A stretch of DNA of 64,000 nt from Bacteroidia bacterium (GCA_016218155.1 JACREQ010000046.1:1-64000), one strand, 5' to 3'. Shown: positions 19,382 through 28,425, counted from the first letter of the stretch. Numbers and translations: made by a program. The notes: a model not told the origin generated them from the sequence alone.

Positions 19382-21244
19382 TTAACCTATTTCACTTAAC
19401 TCAAGCCAGCGTAATTCTTTTTCGTCAATAAGATTAAGAACTTCGCTCAGACGTTTGGCAGAATTAGTAACTTCTTCTGATGAAAGTGTTCCTGTTGAAA
19501 GTTTCTGCTCAATCTCAATCTTTTCATTATTTAAAGATTCTATCTCAGATTCTAAAGTTTCAAATTCTTTCTTTTCTTTCCATGTAAGCTTTTTTGCTTT
19601 TTCTGTAGATATTGTTATCTCTTTTTCCGGCTTTTTTTCTTTAATAGTTTTGTCAGAAACTTTTATTTGTTTTTTAGCCCAATCGCGGTAATTTGAATAA
19701 TTTCCGGGGTAATCTTTTATAGCCCCAAATCCATCGAAAACAAAAAGGTGATCGGAAATTTTATCAAGGAAAAATCTGTCATGCGAAACTACAACAAGGC
19801 AACCTGGGAACTCTTTTAAATATTCTTCAAGAACATTAAGAGTCATAATATCCAGATCATTTGTAGGCTCATCAAGGATTAAAAAGTTAGGGTTTCGCAT
19901 TAATATGGTAACTAAATGCAATCGTCTGCGCTCGCCTCCACTAAGCTTTTCAACAGGTGTATGCTGCATTGCATTAGTAAACAAAAAGTAATTTAAAAAT
20001 TGTGAAACAGATAATTTTTTCCCTTCAATTGGAGTAACAACTTCTGCAATTTCTTTAACAATATCAATTACTCTTTGTCCTTCTTTAAATTTCAAATCTT
20101 CCTGTTTGTAATAACCTAAAACAACAGTTTCTCCATACTCAAAATGACCGGTATCAGGCTTTACAAGATTTGTTATTAAATTAAGAAATGTTGTTTTTCC
20201 TGAGCCATTTTTTCCAATAATTCCAATTTTTTCAAATCGCCTGAACATGTATGTGAAGTCTTTAATCAAAAGTTTTTCACCATATGCTTTCCCCAGATTT
20301 GATATTTCGAGTATTTTGTTACCCAGACGTGCAGCAGAAATTTTTATTTCTACATTTTTCTCTACAATTTTCTGACTGGCTTTTTCCTGAATTTCTGTAA
20401 ATGCCTCAACTCTGTATTTCGCTTTTGTTGTTCTTGCCTTAGGCATTCTTCTTATCCAATCGAGCTCTTTGCGAAATAAATTTCTTGCTTTTTCAACTTC
20501 CGAATTTTGAACATCGATTCGTTCAGATCTTTTTTCAAGAAAATAAGAATAGTTGCCTTTGTATTGGTATAATGTTTTGTTGTCTAATTCTAATATTTCG
20601 TTACAAACTCTATCTAAAAAATATCTGTCGTGAGTAACCATTAACAATGTGCATCCAGAACGTGATAAAAATTCCTCAAGCCACTCAATCATTTCTAAAT
20701 CCAGGTGGTTGGTAGGTTCATCAAGTATTAATAAATCGGGATCGTTAATTAACAAACTTGCCAAAGCAACACGTTTTTTTTGCCCGCCCGAAAGGTTGCC
20801 TATAATAATATTACCATCAGGTAACTGAAGCTCGGCAACTATCTGATGAACCTTTACCTCGTGATCCCATGCCTGAGCGGCTTCCATTTTTTCGAGAGCC
20901 TTTTCTAACCTTAATTTATTATCAGAAACTAATGCAATTTCATACTCCTTAATTATCTGCATTACTTCAGAAGCAGAATTATAAATCTCTTCAAAAATAG
21001 TTTTGGTTTCATCAAGCTTTAACGACTGAGCCAAATAACCAACAGTAATCCCGTTTCTTAATACAATTTGTCCTGAATCCGGTTGATCTGTTCCGGCAAT
21101 AATATTTAGTAAAGTTGTTTTTCCTGCACCGTTTCTTGCAACTATAGCTACTTTCTGGTCCTGGTGTATGCTTAACGATAAATTTTCGAAAAGAGTTAAA
21201 TCGCCAAATGATTTTGTGATATTTTCTGCTTGTAAATAAACCAC
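19382..21244 (-). CDS. uup: ABC-F family ATPase, Uup type
   Basis: 620 residues with two ABC domains and no membrane segments. Walker A motifs lie at 36-43 (ARNGAGKT) and 344-351 (GKNGSGKT). Signatures are LSGGQ at 151-155 and LSGGE at 434-438, with Walker B at 171-176 and 454-459. The interdomain linker (~245-295) contains WIRRMPKART. The last ~75 residues form the coiled-coil DNA/RNA-binding tail typical of Uup. ABC-F proteins act on the ribosome near the E/P sites; Uup has been linked to branched-DNA tolerance and ribosome assembly. The first Walker A begins with Ala in place of the usual Gly. It is preceded by the dehydrogenase cluster on the same strand with a 30-bp gap. Confidence 0.88.
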   Translation of the reverse strand: MVYLQAENITKSFGDLTLFENLSLSIHQDQKVAIVARNGAGKTTLLNIIAGTDQPDSGQIVLRNGITVGYLAQSLKLDETKTIFEEIYNSASEVMQIIKEYEIALVSDNKLRLEKALEKMEAAQAWDHEVKVHQIVAELQLPDGNIIIGNLSGGQKKRVALASLLINDPDLLILDEPTNHLDLEMIEWLEEFLSRSGCTLLMVTHDRYFLDRVCNEILELDNKTLYQYKGNYSYFLEKRSERIDVQNSEVEKARNLFRKELDWIRRMPKARTTKAKYRVEAFTEIQEKASQKIVEKNVEIKISAARLGNKILEISNLGKAYGEKLLIKDFTYMFRRFEKIGIIGKNGSGKTTFLNLITNLVKPDTGHFEYGETVVLGYYKQEDLKFKEGQRVIDIVKEIAEVVTPIEGKKLSVSQFLNYFLFTNAMQHTPVEKLSGGERRRLHLVTILMRNPNFLILDEPTNDLDIMTLNVLEEYLKEFPGCLVVVSHDRFFLDKISDHLFVFDGFGAIKDYPGNYSNYRDWAKKQIKVSDKTIKEKKPEKEITISTEKAKKLTWKEKKEFETLESEIESLNNEKIEIEQKLSTGTLSSEEVTNSAKRLSEVLNLIDEKELRWLELSEIG

Positions 21245-21274
21245 TGTAGAATTTTATAAAAAATGTGAATATTG

Positions 21275-22360
21275 TTATTCTATGAAAGTTGTAACGTTAT
21301 ATTTTTTTGCTACTTCAAGAAGCTCTGTTTCAACATCCGGAATAATAGGAATACCTTCTTTTAAGTTTATCGCTGTATTTTCTCTTTCCGGATCTCCAGG
21401 AATTAAAACTTTCTCATGTCCTTCAGCCGGGGCTGCATTGCGGAAAGTGTCTATCCATTCATCCATAGAATTTTTAAAATCGCTTGCAGGTCTGAATGCA
21501 TCAATTCTCATAGCACCAAAAAAATGTCCGATTCCTTTTCCTGTAGATTTTTCCAATAATGGTAAAAATGCAACCTGTGGAGGTGTAAACGGACCAAAAT
21601 TAGCACCACCAAGTACAGATGAAAGTATGTCAACAATAGCACCAAGACAATATCCTTTATGACTTCCATGTTCGTAGTCGCTGCCAAGTGGCACAATTGC
21701 ACCACCTTGTTTCAATATTGTTGGATCTGTTGATGGATTTCCGATTTTATCCTGTACATAACCTAATTTACAGTTTTCTCCTTTTCTTTCGATAAGTGCT
21801 AACTTGCCTTGTGCAATTGGTGTTGTTGCAAAATCGGCAACGAATGCTGGGTTTTTTCCGGTTGGAATAGCCATTGCAATAGGGTTTGTTCCTAAAAATC
21901 TTGATGTACTCCAGGTTGGAGCAACAAGAGGACTAGCATTTGTAGTTGTAATTCCAATCATGTTTTCTTCTAAAGCCATCATTGCATAATAACCTGCAAT
22001 TCCAAAATGGTTAGAATTATTTACCGAAACCCAGCCTGTACCAGCAACTTTAGCTTTTTCAATTGCCAGCTTCATTGCTTTTTTTGCGCCAATCATTCCG
22101 TAACCATTCCCACTGTCTATTGTTGCGGTTGAAAGTGTTTCGTGAATAATTTTAACTTCATTATTTAATGTTATTCTACCAGCTTCCCAAAGCCCAAGAT
22201 ATGTTTTTACCCTTGCAAGTCCATGAGATGAAATACCACGTAATTCAGAAACTAAAAGTACTTCCGAAATAATTTTTGCATCCTCAACAGGGCAGCCAAT
22301 TTTTGTAAAAACACGAATTAGAAATTCATCAAGTTTCTGATATGAATATCTGTTAGCCAT
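21275..22360 (-). CDS. Ldh-family (malate/L-lactate/ureidoglycolate-type) NAD(P)-dependent dehydrogenase
   Basis: 361 residues of the Ldh_2 fold, unrelated to classical MDH/LDH. The family hallmarks are visible: SSHGLAR with His46, the substrate/cofactor loop VNNSNHFGIAGYY near 118-130, the TTNASPLVAPTWS and LGTNPIA segments, and GSHKGYCLG. The reaction is reversible oxidation of a 2-hydroxy acid; the substrate (malate, lactate, sulfolactate or ureidoglycolate) cannot be told from sequence. It is 7 bp downstream of a short-chain dehydrogenase on the same strand, so the two are probably co-transcribed and may handle related hydroxy-acids. Confidence 0.88.
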   Translation of the reverse strand: MANRYSYQKLDEFLIRVFTKIGCPVEDAKIISEVLLVSELRGISSHGLARVKTYLGLWEAGRITLNNEVKIIHETLSTATIDSGNGYGMIGAKKAMKLAIEKAKVAGTGWVSVNNSNHFGIAGYYAMMALEENMIGITTTNASPLVAPTWSTSRFLGTNPIAMAIPTGKNPAFVADFATTPIAQGKLALIERKGENCKLGYVQDKIGNPSTDPTILKQGGAIVPLGSDYEHGSHKGYCLGAIVDILSSVLGGANFGPFTPPQVAFLPLLEKSTGKGIGHFFGAMRIDAFRPASDFKNSMDEWIDTFRNAAPAEGHEKVLIPGDPERENTAINLKEGIPIIPDVETELLEVAKKYNVTTFIE

Positions 22361-22367
22361 AATTTAA

Positions 22368-23123
22368 TTATTTTTTTCTGTTAACATTTGTTGCAGATGC
22401 TTGTGCAGTTGGAGTAATAACAATATCGTTTAAGTTTACATGAGGTGGTCTTGTAATTGCAAAAAGAATTACATCTGCTACATCTTCAGCAGTTAATGGA
22501 TCTAATCCGTTATATACATTATTTGCATTCTCTTTATTTCCCTTAAATCGTACTAAAGAGAATTCAGTTTCAACCATACCCGGGCAAATACCGGTAACCT
22601 TAATATTATGTTCAAGTAAATCTATTCTCATTGCCTTAGTAAGTGCATCAACAGCGAACTTTGTTGCACAATATACATTTCCCATAGGATAAACTTCTTT
22701 TCCGGCAATAGAACCAATATTAATAATGTGCCCTCTGTTATGAGAAATCATCATTGGTATTATTTTTTTTGTAACATATAAAAGACCTTTAACATTAGTG
22801 TCTATCATTTTTTCCCAGTCTTCTATATCTCCGTTTTGAATTGAAGATAAACCGGCAGCAAGTCCTGCATTATTTACAAGAATCTCAATGTTTTTCCATT
22901 CTTCAGGTAGTTTATCAAGGGCATGATTAACTTCATCATTATTGCTTACGTCAAAACTCAAAGCAAGTACTCTGCTTTTTTGTATAAGTTGTTTTTCAAG
23001 TTCGGCAAGCAAATGCCACCTACGACCGGTAATAATTACAGAATATCCTGCTTCTGCAAGTTTTAATGCAGTTGCTTTACCAATGCCGGAAGTAGCTCCG
23101 GTTACTAGTGCTATTTTTTCCAT
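22368..23123 (-). CDS. Short-chain dehydrogenase/reductase (YdfG-like)
   Basis: 251 residues. The classical SDR cofactor motif is TGATSGIG (8-15); NNAG is at 84-87, and the catalytic Ser138, Tyr151 and Lys155 lie in a YCATK motif. GRR near 34-36, after the second strand, favours NADP(H). The nearest recognisable group is YdfG-like enzymes that oxidise L-allo-threonine, serine and 3-hydroxy acids. The start overlaps the 3' end of the upstream membrane-protein gene by 13 bp, and the next gene follows after 7 bp, so the three form one transcription unit. Confidence 0.88.
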   Translation of the reverse strand: MEKIALVTGATSGIGKATALKLAEAGYSVIITGRRWHLLAELEKQLIQKSRVLALSFDVSNNDEVNHALDKLPEEWKNIEILVNNAGLAAGLSSIQNGDIEDWEKMIDTNVKGLLYVTKKIIPMMISHNRGHIINIGSIAGKEVYPMGNVYCATKFAVDALTKAMRIDLLEHNIKVTGICPGMVETEFSLVRFKGNKENANNVYNGLDPLTAEDVADVILFAITRPPHVNLNDIVITPTAQASATNVNRKK

Positions 23124-24457
23124 TTAACAAAAGGTGTGATAATTTTATTGAACAATATTGCAATTCGGTTTAAATCTATTATAGTTAGAAAAATGATAAA
23201 AAGAAATGGAAGAGCGGGAGTGCGATATCTAACAAGTGCGCCTAAAACAGGAGTTGTTAATCCGCATAAAATAAATAAAATAAATACAAAAGATAGGCAA
23301 AACCAAAACCATGTAAAGTTTTTAATGTCTGGCTTTTTATAAAAAATGATACTTAATATAAGAATTGTAACAATTAACAGATTTTCCATTGCAGCCGGAA
23401 TAACCATAGCCGATTTTATTTCAAAAACATGAGGTCGAAAAAATGAGTTTACAAAAGCTGTTGGTGTGTTTTTTATAAAGCTTTGAAAAGTCGGTTCAAG
23501 TACGGGTAAGTCAATTCGGCTTCCAACATTGGGTGATAGATTAATCATGTTAATAAAATCATGCTGTTTTGTAGAAGCAATTTCTGCCAGATTATATTTT
23601 GGGAAAATAAAATGGAAAAAGAAAAATACTGAAATTATTAAAATATGAATTCCTGCAACAATGGGTAAGGAAGGTAATTTTTTAAAAAATCTTAATGTAA
23701 CTATACATAACAATCCAGGAATGGCAGCTAGTAACACATAGAATTTTGATAAAAACAATAAGGCAATTACCAGAATTAATAAAATAAGATATTTTGTTGA
23801 GAATTTCTTGAAAAGTAATTTATTAACATAATACACTAAAAAACCTAAAGCAAACATTAAGATCCCTTCTTTTAATACTCCTGAGGTCCATAGCAGAACA
23901 GACGGAATTAAAAAAATAGAAAATAACAGAGCATTTCTTTTTTGAATAAAATAAGGATAGAATACTTTAAAAATTGCTGTAAGTCCAGTAAACGAAATAA
24001 AAGCCATGAAAATATTATGCACATTAAAATAACCAAACGAAAACAACATTACAATTGCATTAAATCTAATTATTGTTCTGTTGTCATTGTATAAATTATA
24101 ATCGAATTCTTTATACCAGAAATTAGCTATTTTATAATACTGTTCTAAATGTGGGGCATCAGAACCAATTCCGGTAATCATTCTCAGATAGTCAACAGGG
24201 TTATTATGAATGCTACTGAAAATTGCTTTTCCATCGTCAAAATATTTAAATATATCTGACTCAGTGCGGTTATCATAGTAGTAAGTATAAATAAAAGTTA
24301 ATGCAAATGCACTTATAATTTTAATTATAAATAAACTAAACAGAATTTTACGAGAGACATTGTCAATTCTGAAAAATGGTAATTTAAATATCAGAAATGA
24401 AAATATAAGCGTGTAACCTATGCATAAAGCAATTTCCATAAATCCTTGTTTGGACAA
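23111..24457 (-). CDS. Polytopic membrane protein of unknown function
   Basis: 448 residues with about ten hydrophobic segments spread over the whole length and a large extracytoplasmic-looking loop near 55-115 (YYYDNRTESDIFKYFDDG). The layout resembles EpsG/Wzy-like or GT-C-like polymer enzymes, and the LWTSGVLKEG motif near 185 is reminiscent of such proteins, but I see no diagnostic catalytic motif. It overlaps the short-chain dehydrogenase by 13 bp and would head that operon. Lipid or polysaccharide metabolism is possible; this is only inference. Confidence 0.75.
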   Translation of the reverse strand: MSKQGFMEIALCIGYTLIFSFLIFKLPFFRIDNVSRKILFSLFIIKIISAFALTFIYTYYYDNRTESDIFKYFDDGKAIFSSIHNNPVDYLRMITGIGSDAPHLEQYYKIANFWYKEFDYNLYNDNRTIIRFNAIVMLFSFGYFNVHNIFMAFISFTGLTAIFKVFYPYFIQKRNALLFSIFLIPSVLLWTSGVLKEGILMFALGFLVYYVNKLLFKKFSTKYLILLILVIALLFLSKFYVLLAAIPGLLCIVTLRFFKKLPSLPIVAGIHILIISVFFFFHFIFPKYNLAEIASTKQHDFINMINLSPNVGSRIDLPVLEPTFQSFIKNTPTAFVNSFFRPHVFEIKSAMVIPAAMENLLIVTILILSIIFYKKPDIKNFTWFWFCLSFVFILFILCGLTTPVLGALVRYRTPALPFLFIIFLTIIDLNRIAILFNKIITPFVKWKK

Positions 24458-24466
24458 AGATAATTA

Positions 24467-24502
24467 TTAAAAATAAAAAACCTTGAACAAAAGCTCAAGG
24501 TT
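24467..24502 (-). terminator. Terminator of the septoil-knot gene
   Basis: Stem aaccttga / tcaaggtt (24479-24486 and 24495-24502). On the minus strand it is followed by a long T-rich tract. Confidence 0.85.
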
Positions 24503-24526
24503 AGTCTCAATGTAAATGTAATAATG

Positions 24527-24871
24527 TTAGTACATTAACTGTTTTTTATTTGTTTTTTGCCAACCAGCATCGTATTTGCTATCAGCAAAGTAAATAATTA
24601 AATCTGCATCATATTTAGAATCGACAAAAAAGATTTTCTTTTTTGCATCATACTTTGAATCACAAAAATACCATAATCCATTATTGTCACCGGCATCATA
24701 TTGAGAAGTGACTTTATAAACCACTAAATCAGCATCATATTTACTATCTGCAACCCAAACTTTTACATCAGCATCATATTTTGAATCGCAACTATAAACC
24801 TTTTGTGCTAATGTATTTAAAGAGACCGAAAGGATCAGACCTAATCCTAAAAAAAATGTAATTGTTTTCAT
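24527..24871 (-). CDS. Secreted 7(1) septoil-knot family protein (DUF6150-like)
   Basis: 114 residues. A signal peptide (MKTITFFLGLGLILSVSLNTLAQ) is followed by six ~13-residue repeats built on DSKYDAD/SQYDAG, each alternating with a hydrophobic strand (VKVWVA, LVVYKV, GLWYFC, KIFFVD, LIIYFA). It ends AGWQKTNKKQLMY. This matches my memory of the Bacteroidota family that structure prediction placed among the deepest protein knots (seven crossings). The molecular function is unknown to me. Two cysteines (in YSCD and YFCD) replace the usual aromatic or Val positions and could form a disulfide in the periplasm. It is monocistronic, divergent from the next gene across a 108-bp AT-rich gap. Confidence 0.85.
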   Translation of the reverse strand: MKTITFFLGLGLILSVSLNTLAQKVYSCDSKYDADVKVWVADSKYDADLVVYKVTSQYDAGDNNGLWYFCDSKYDAKKKIFFVDSKYDADLIIYFADSKYDAGWQKTNKKQLMY

Positions 24872-24979
24872 AATTAAATTGTTGTTATTAAAATTAATTT
24901 ATTTTTTGCAAAACAAAAATTATACCTGCAAAATATTAATGGGTATTTCATATCTTGCAATAGTTAAAGATTAAATTCT

Positions 24980-27181
24980 ATGAAAAAGATATTAAAGGGT
25001 TTACTTATTATTATTCTATTAGTAATTCTTGCAATAGGAGGCTTTTTTGGTTACATGTATTTTAAAAATGTAAATAACCGTAATCCTTATACTTTGGTTC
25101 CCGATGATGCGATTTTTATCATTGAAACAAAAAACTTAAATGATGGTTGGAATGCAATAAGTACAAGTAAAATCTGGAATCACTTAAAACAGAATCAGTA
25201 TTTTGCTGATATTAATGAAAGTGCAGCATCGCTTGATTCGTTAATGAAGTATAATAAAACAATGGATATGCTTTTGAGCGATCGCCAGATGGTAGTTTCG
25301 GCTCATATGATTTCGCCAACAGATTATAACTTTTTGTTTGTTGTAGATGTGCAAAAGGCCGGACAGGCAACATTTTTAATGGAAGCTATGAATCTCTTTT
25401 CTGATTATTCTGTTACAAAAAGAGATTATAAGGGGATAGAAATAATTGATATGCTTGATGTTAAAACAAAAGAGACGCTTTCATTTTCTTTTATTGATAA
25501 CTTGTTAGTAGGTAGCTATACTTCATCATTGCTTGAGAAGGCAATAGATCAGCGCGATTCAGAATACTGGATTAAAAATAAGCGATTCCAACTTGCAAAA
25601 GATGAAACAGAATCATCACTGTTTAATTTCTATGTAAATTATAAAACAGTTCCCGAGTATTTAAAATGTTATATGAGTGAAAGTAGTGAACTTGTTGATG
25701 CACTCTCAGAAACAATGGCATATACAACACTGAAGTGTAATCTTGAAAATGAAAGATTAAGTATGGTTGGTTATTCCAATTTATATGATAGTGTGCCTTC
25801 TTATTTAAATGCTTTGTTACAGGTAAAGCCTGGTAAGATGACTGCATTTGAAATTATTCCGGATAATGCAGCTTTATATATGCCAATGTGTTTTAATGAT
25901 TTTAATGACTTTTTTGAGAAGCTAAAAGAATATTATAAATCATCGGATACTACAGGTTATGAAGATTATAATGCAAATATTATTAAGGTTGAGAAATTCT
26001 TAAAAGTAAATTTAAAAGAAGATTTCTTTAGCTGGATAGGAAGTGAGATATCTTTTGTTAAACTTCAACCTGAGTCAAATGCCCGAGAAGAGGATGTAGT
26101 AGTTGTTATAAAAGCAAAAAATATTGATGATGCACATGCTGGTTTGGATCATTTGTTACGACAGATAAAAAGAAGAACTCCTGTTAAATTTGAGGAGACA
26201 GAATATAAAGGTTATCCAATAAATTACTTAAGTGTAAAAGGGTTTTTTAAAATGTTTCTTGGAAAAATGTTTGGAAAACTTGAAAAGCCATTCTTTACTT
26301 ATATTGGTGACTATGTTGTTTTTTCAAATTCTGACAGTCAATTGATAGATTTTATAGATTCATATAGTGCCGGAAAAACTTTGGAAAAAAATGAAGCATT
26401 TATGAATTTTAAAAACGACTTTGAAGATGAAGCAAATGTTACAGCTTTTATTCAAATGCCTAAAATATATCAGTACTTATATTTTTATGGAAAAGAAAGT
26501 ACTCGCGATAGTATAAAACAAAATAAAGATCTTCTTTTAAGCTTTGTGAGAATTGGTTTTCAGTTAGTTTCTGATGGTGATATGTTTAAAACATCTTTAA
26601 TTACTGAGCATGATCCCAATGCATTAAAGGATGAAACTCTTGAAAAAATAGAAAGATCAGCCGAAGAACTTTTCTTTAATGAATATGATAGTCTGCAGTT
26701 TAAAGTTGATTTAACAGGAGTTCCAACTTCAAATAATGAGCCTCTGACTTTATACTATAATGATAAATTAGTAATGTCTGAAGGATCTGTTATTGATGGA
26801 AAGCCAAATGGTGTCTGGAAAAATTATTATCAATCTGGAAATCTGCAAAGCGTAATTAAGTATGAAGAAGGGTTTGTAAGTGGTCATTGTGTTTTTTATT
26901 ACGATAATGCTGACGAAAATATTAGAGCTGAGATGGATTTTATTCAGGATGAAATACATGGTGATTATAAAGAGTATTATGAAAATGGTAAACCCAAAGC
27001 CTGGCTTGAAATAAAGGCTAATTTACAAGATGGTGATGCCGAATTTTATTATGATAGCGGAACTATAAAAGCAAAAGGTCAATATGCTGAAGGATTGATG
27101 GATGGTAAATGGAAGTTTTATAGTGAAACCGGTCAGGAATTAGGCAAAAAGAAATTTAGCGAGGGTGTTGAGAAAGAATAA
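24980..27181 (+). CDS. Membrane-anchored DUF3352-like protein with C-terminal MORN-type repeats
   Basis: 733 residues. An uncleaved N-terminal helix (residues 5-28, LKGLLIIILLVILAIGGFFGYMYF) is followed by a large extracytoplasmic region starting PDDAIFIIETKN, typical of the DUF3352-type fold. From about 580, four to five MORN_2/YwqK-like repeats are visible (NGVWKNYYQSGNLQ, HGDYKEYYENGKPKA, DGDAEFYYDSGTIKA, DGKWKFYSETGQEL). MORN_2 repeats are often labelled antitoxin-like in annotations, but nothing here supports a toxin partner. The function is unknown. It is apparently monocistronic. The 3' flank holds a decayed copy of its last codons (27223-27260). Confidence 0.78.
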   Translation: MKKILKGLLIIILLVILAIGGFFGYMYFKNVNNRNPYTLVPDDAIFIIETKNLNDGWNAISTSKIWNHLKQNQYFADINESAASLDSLMKYNKTMDMLLSDRQMVVSAHMISPTDYNFLFVVDVQKAGQATFLMEAMNLFSDYSVTKRDYKGIEIIDMLDVKTKETLSFSFIDNLLVGSYTSSLLEKAIDQRDSEYWIKNKRFQLAKDETESSLFNFYVNYKTVPEYLKCYMSESSELVDALSETMAYTTLKCNLENERLSMVGYSNLYDSVPSYLNALLQVKPGKMTAFEIIPDNAALYMPMCFNDFNDFFEKLKEYYKSSDTTGYEDYNANIIKVEKFLKVNLKEDFFSWIGSEISFVKLQPESNAREEDVVVVIKAKNIDDAHAGLDHLLRQIKRRTPVKFEETEYKGYPINYLSVKGFFKMFLGKMFGKLEKPFFTYIGDYVVFSNSDSQLIDFIDSYSAGKTLEKNEAFMNFKNDFEDEANVTAFIQMPKIYQYLYFYGKESTRDSIKQNKDLLLSFVRIGFQLVSDGDMFKTSLITEHDPNALKDETLEKIERSAEELFFNEYDSLQFKVDLTGVPTSNNEPLTLYYNDKLVMSEGSVIDGKPNGVWKNYYQSGNLQSVIKYEEGFVSGHCVFYYDNADENIRAEMDFIQDEIHGDYKEYYENGKPKAWLEIKANLQDGDAEFYYDSGTIKAKGQYAEGLMDGKWKFYSETGQELGKKKFSEGVEKE

Positions 27182-27222
27182 TTGACGGTTTGTATTTTAT
27201 ATATTGAATTTTAACAATTAAT

Positions 27223-27260
27223 AAGAAAAAGAAATTTAGTGATGGTTATAAAAAGGATAA
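27223..27260 (+). pseudogene. Decayed duplicate of the preceding gene's MORN tail
   Basis: The stretch aaaaagaaatttagtgatgg closely copies the 3' coding end of the preceding gene at about 27146-27165 (aaaaagaaatttagcgaggg), then diverges. Read in that frame it would encode KKKFSDGYKKD against KKKFSEGVEKE. It is too short to be a gene and is probably a scar of slipped duplication or of a lost MORN repeat gene. Confidence 0.35.
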
Positions 27261-27309
27261 CCAATTTAAAAAAATAATTACCTTCGTGCAAAATTTAAAA
27301 AGCAAAAAA

Positions 27310-27999
27310 ATGAGAAAATCTTTAGTTTATGTTTCTTTCATTGCAGTTACGATGATACTCGCTTCTTGCGGTGATAAAAAAGCAGGTAGTGAAGTAAAAC
27401 TTACAAATAACCGCGATTCATTAAGTTATTCTTTCGGAGTTAATGTTGGTTCAAGCATGAAACAAGAAGGTATTGATACAATTATTAATCTTGATATTTT
27501 TACTCAGGGTTTCAATGCAGTACTTACTAATAATAATCCGGCTCTTACAAGTGAGCAGGCTTTAGAAGTTTTAAAAGCTTACTTTACTAAACTTCAATCA
27601 AAAGAATTTGAAAAAGGTAAAGCTGAAGGAGAAAAATTCTTAGCAGAAAACGCACAAAAAGAAGGTGTTAAAACACTTCCAAGCGGCTTACAATATAAAG
27701 TTATTTCTGAAGGTAAAGGTGCAAAACCAACTGCAGAAAGTACTGTAAAAGTTCATTACACAGGTAAATTATTAGACGGAAAAGTATTTGATAGTTCAGT
27801 TGGAAAAGATCCTGTTTCTTTCCCTTTAAATCAGGTTATTCCTGGATGGACAGAAGGTATTCAACTTATGACAGTAGGTTCAAAGTATGAATTCTACATT
27901 CCTTTTAATTTAGCTTACGGTGAAAGAGGTATGCAGGGAGCAATTCCTCCTTATGCAACTTTAGTTTTCGAAGTTGAATTACTTGGAATAGAGAAATAA
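27310..27999 (+). CDS. FKBP-type peptidyl-prolyl isomerase lipoprotein (Mip/FkpA-like)
   Basis: 229 residues from the ATG at 27310. I prefer this start over one 24 bases upstream because it begins directly with a lipoprotein signal, MRKSLVYVSFIAVTMILASCG, lipobox Cys21. An N-terminal dimerisation domain (about 35-125; DSLSYSFGVNVGSSMK) precedes a complete FKBP domain (about 130-229) with VHYTGKLLDGKVFDSS, VIPGWTEGIQLM and LAYGERG...IPPYATLVF. It should catalyse proline cis-trans isomerisation during folding of envelope proteins, anchored in a membrane facing the periplasm. Monocistronic with a strong terminator. Confidence 0.93.
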   Translation: MRKSLVYVSFIAVTMILASCGDKKAGSEVKLTNNRDSLSYSFGVNVGSSMKQEGIDTIINLDIFTQGFNAVLTNNNPALTSEQALEVLKAYFTKLQSKEFEKGKAEGEKFLAENAQKEGVKTLPSGLQYKVISEGKGAKPTAESTVKVHYTGKLLDGKVFDSSVGKDPVSFPLNQVIPGWTEGIQLMTVGSKYEFYIPFNLAYGERGMQGAIPPYATLVFEVELLGIEK

Positions 28000-28013
28000 T
28001 AAAAAATATTTTT

Positions 28014-28050
28014 AAAAAAGCCTCACATGAAAATGTGAGGCTTTTTTATT
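28014..28050 (+). terminator. Terminator of the FKBP gene
   Basis: A 15-bp perfect stem (aaaaaagcctcacat / atgtgaggctttttt) with a GAAA loop and T tract. It directly abuts the inverted-repeat element that begins at 28049. Confidence 0.9.
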
Positions 28051-28314
28051 TTAATTTAACGTGAGATCGATATAATTTGTTATTCTGTTCTTCGCAGCTG
28101 GGTATGCTCAGTATTATATTTAGGTGTTATGTGTTGTTAATTAACGTGATTTTGATATAAGAAAAATATGCTAGTTTGAGTGAAATTCTTTCAGAATTTC
28201 GTATCGAAAACTAGTCGTTTTGTTCATTTCGATACAAATTTTCTTCGAAAATCCACTCAATGTAACAAAACTAGGTATTCTATTATTTTATATCGAACTC
28301 ACGTTAATTTAAAA
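28049..28314. repeat. 266-bp inverted-repeat element, MITE-like or structured RNA
   Basis: The ends 28049-28075 and 28288-28314 are inverted copies with 25 of 27 positions matching (core ttaacgtgagatcgatataa). A third, direct copy of the core (ttaacgtgattttgatataa) lies at 28141-28160. Inside are nested inverted pairs: gaaattct/agaatttc near 28181-28199, gtatcgaaa/tttcgatac near 28200-28236, and gagtg/cactc. No reading frame of note is present. It fills most of the gap between the FKBP gene and gyrB. Obvious target-site duplications are not seen, so whether it is mobile is open. Confidence 0.65.
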
Positions 28315-28365
28315 AATCCGTAGGATTTTAATGTATAATACCAAATGCAGTAAATGTTATATATA

Positions 28366-28399
28366 AAAAAACCTCAGGTTTAATTACCTGAGGTTTTTT
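28366..28399 (-). terminator. gyrB terminator (symmetrical)
   Basis: Perfect stem aaaaaacctcaggt / acctgaggtttttt with a 6-base loop, 27 bases beyond the gyrB stop. The A and T tracts on both sides would let it work in both directions. Confidence 0.88.
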
Positions 28400-28425
28400 A
28401 TTTGGAAATTTGTTATGATTAATTA

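Noticed and set aside
24980-27181. Toxin-antitoxin antitoxin function of the MORN repeats
   Set aside because: MORN_2 proteins are often labelled antitoxins, but no toxin gene is adjacent and the protein is membrane-anchored.
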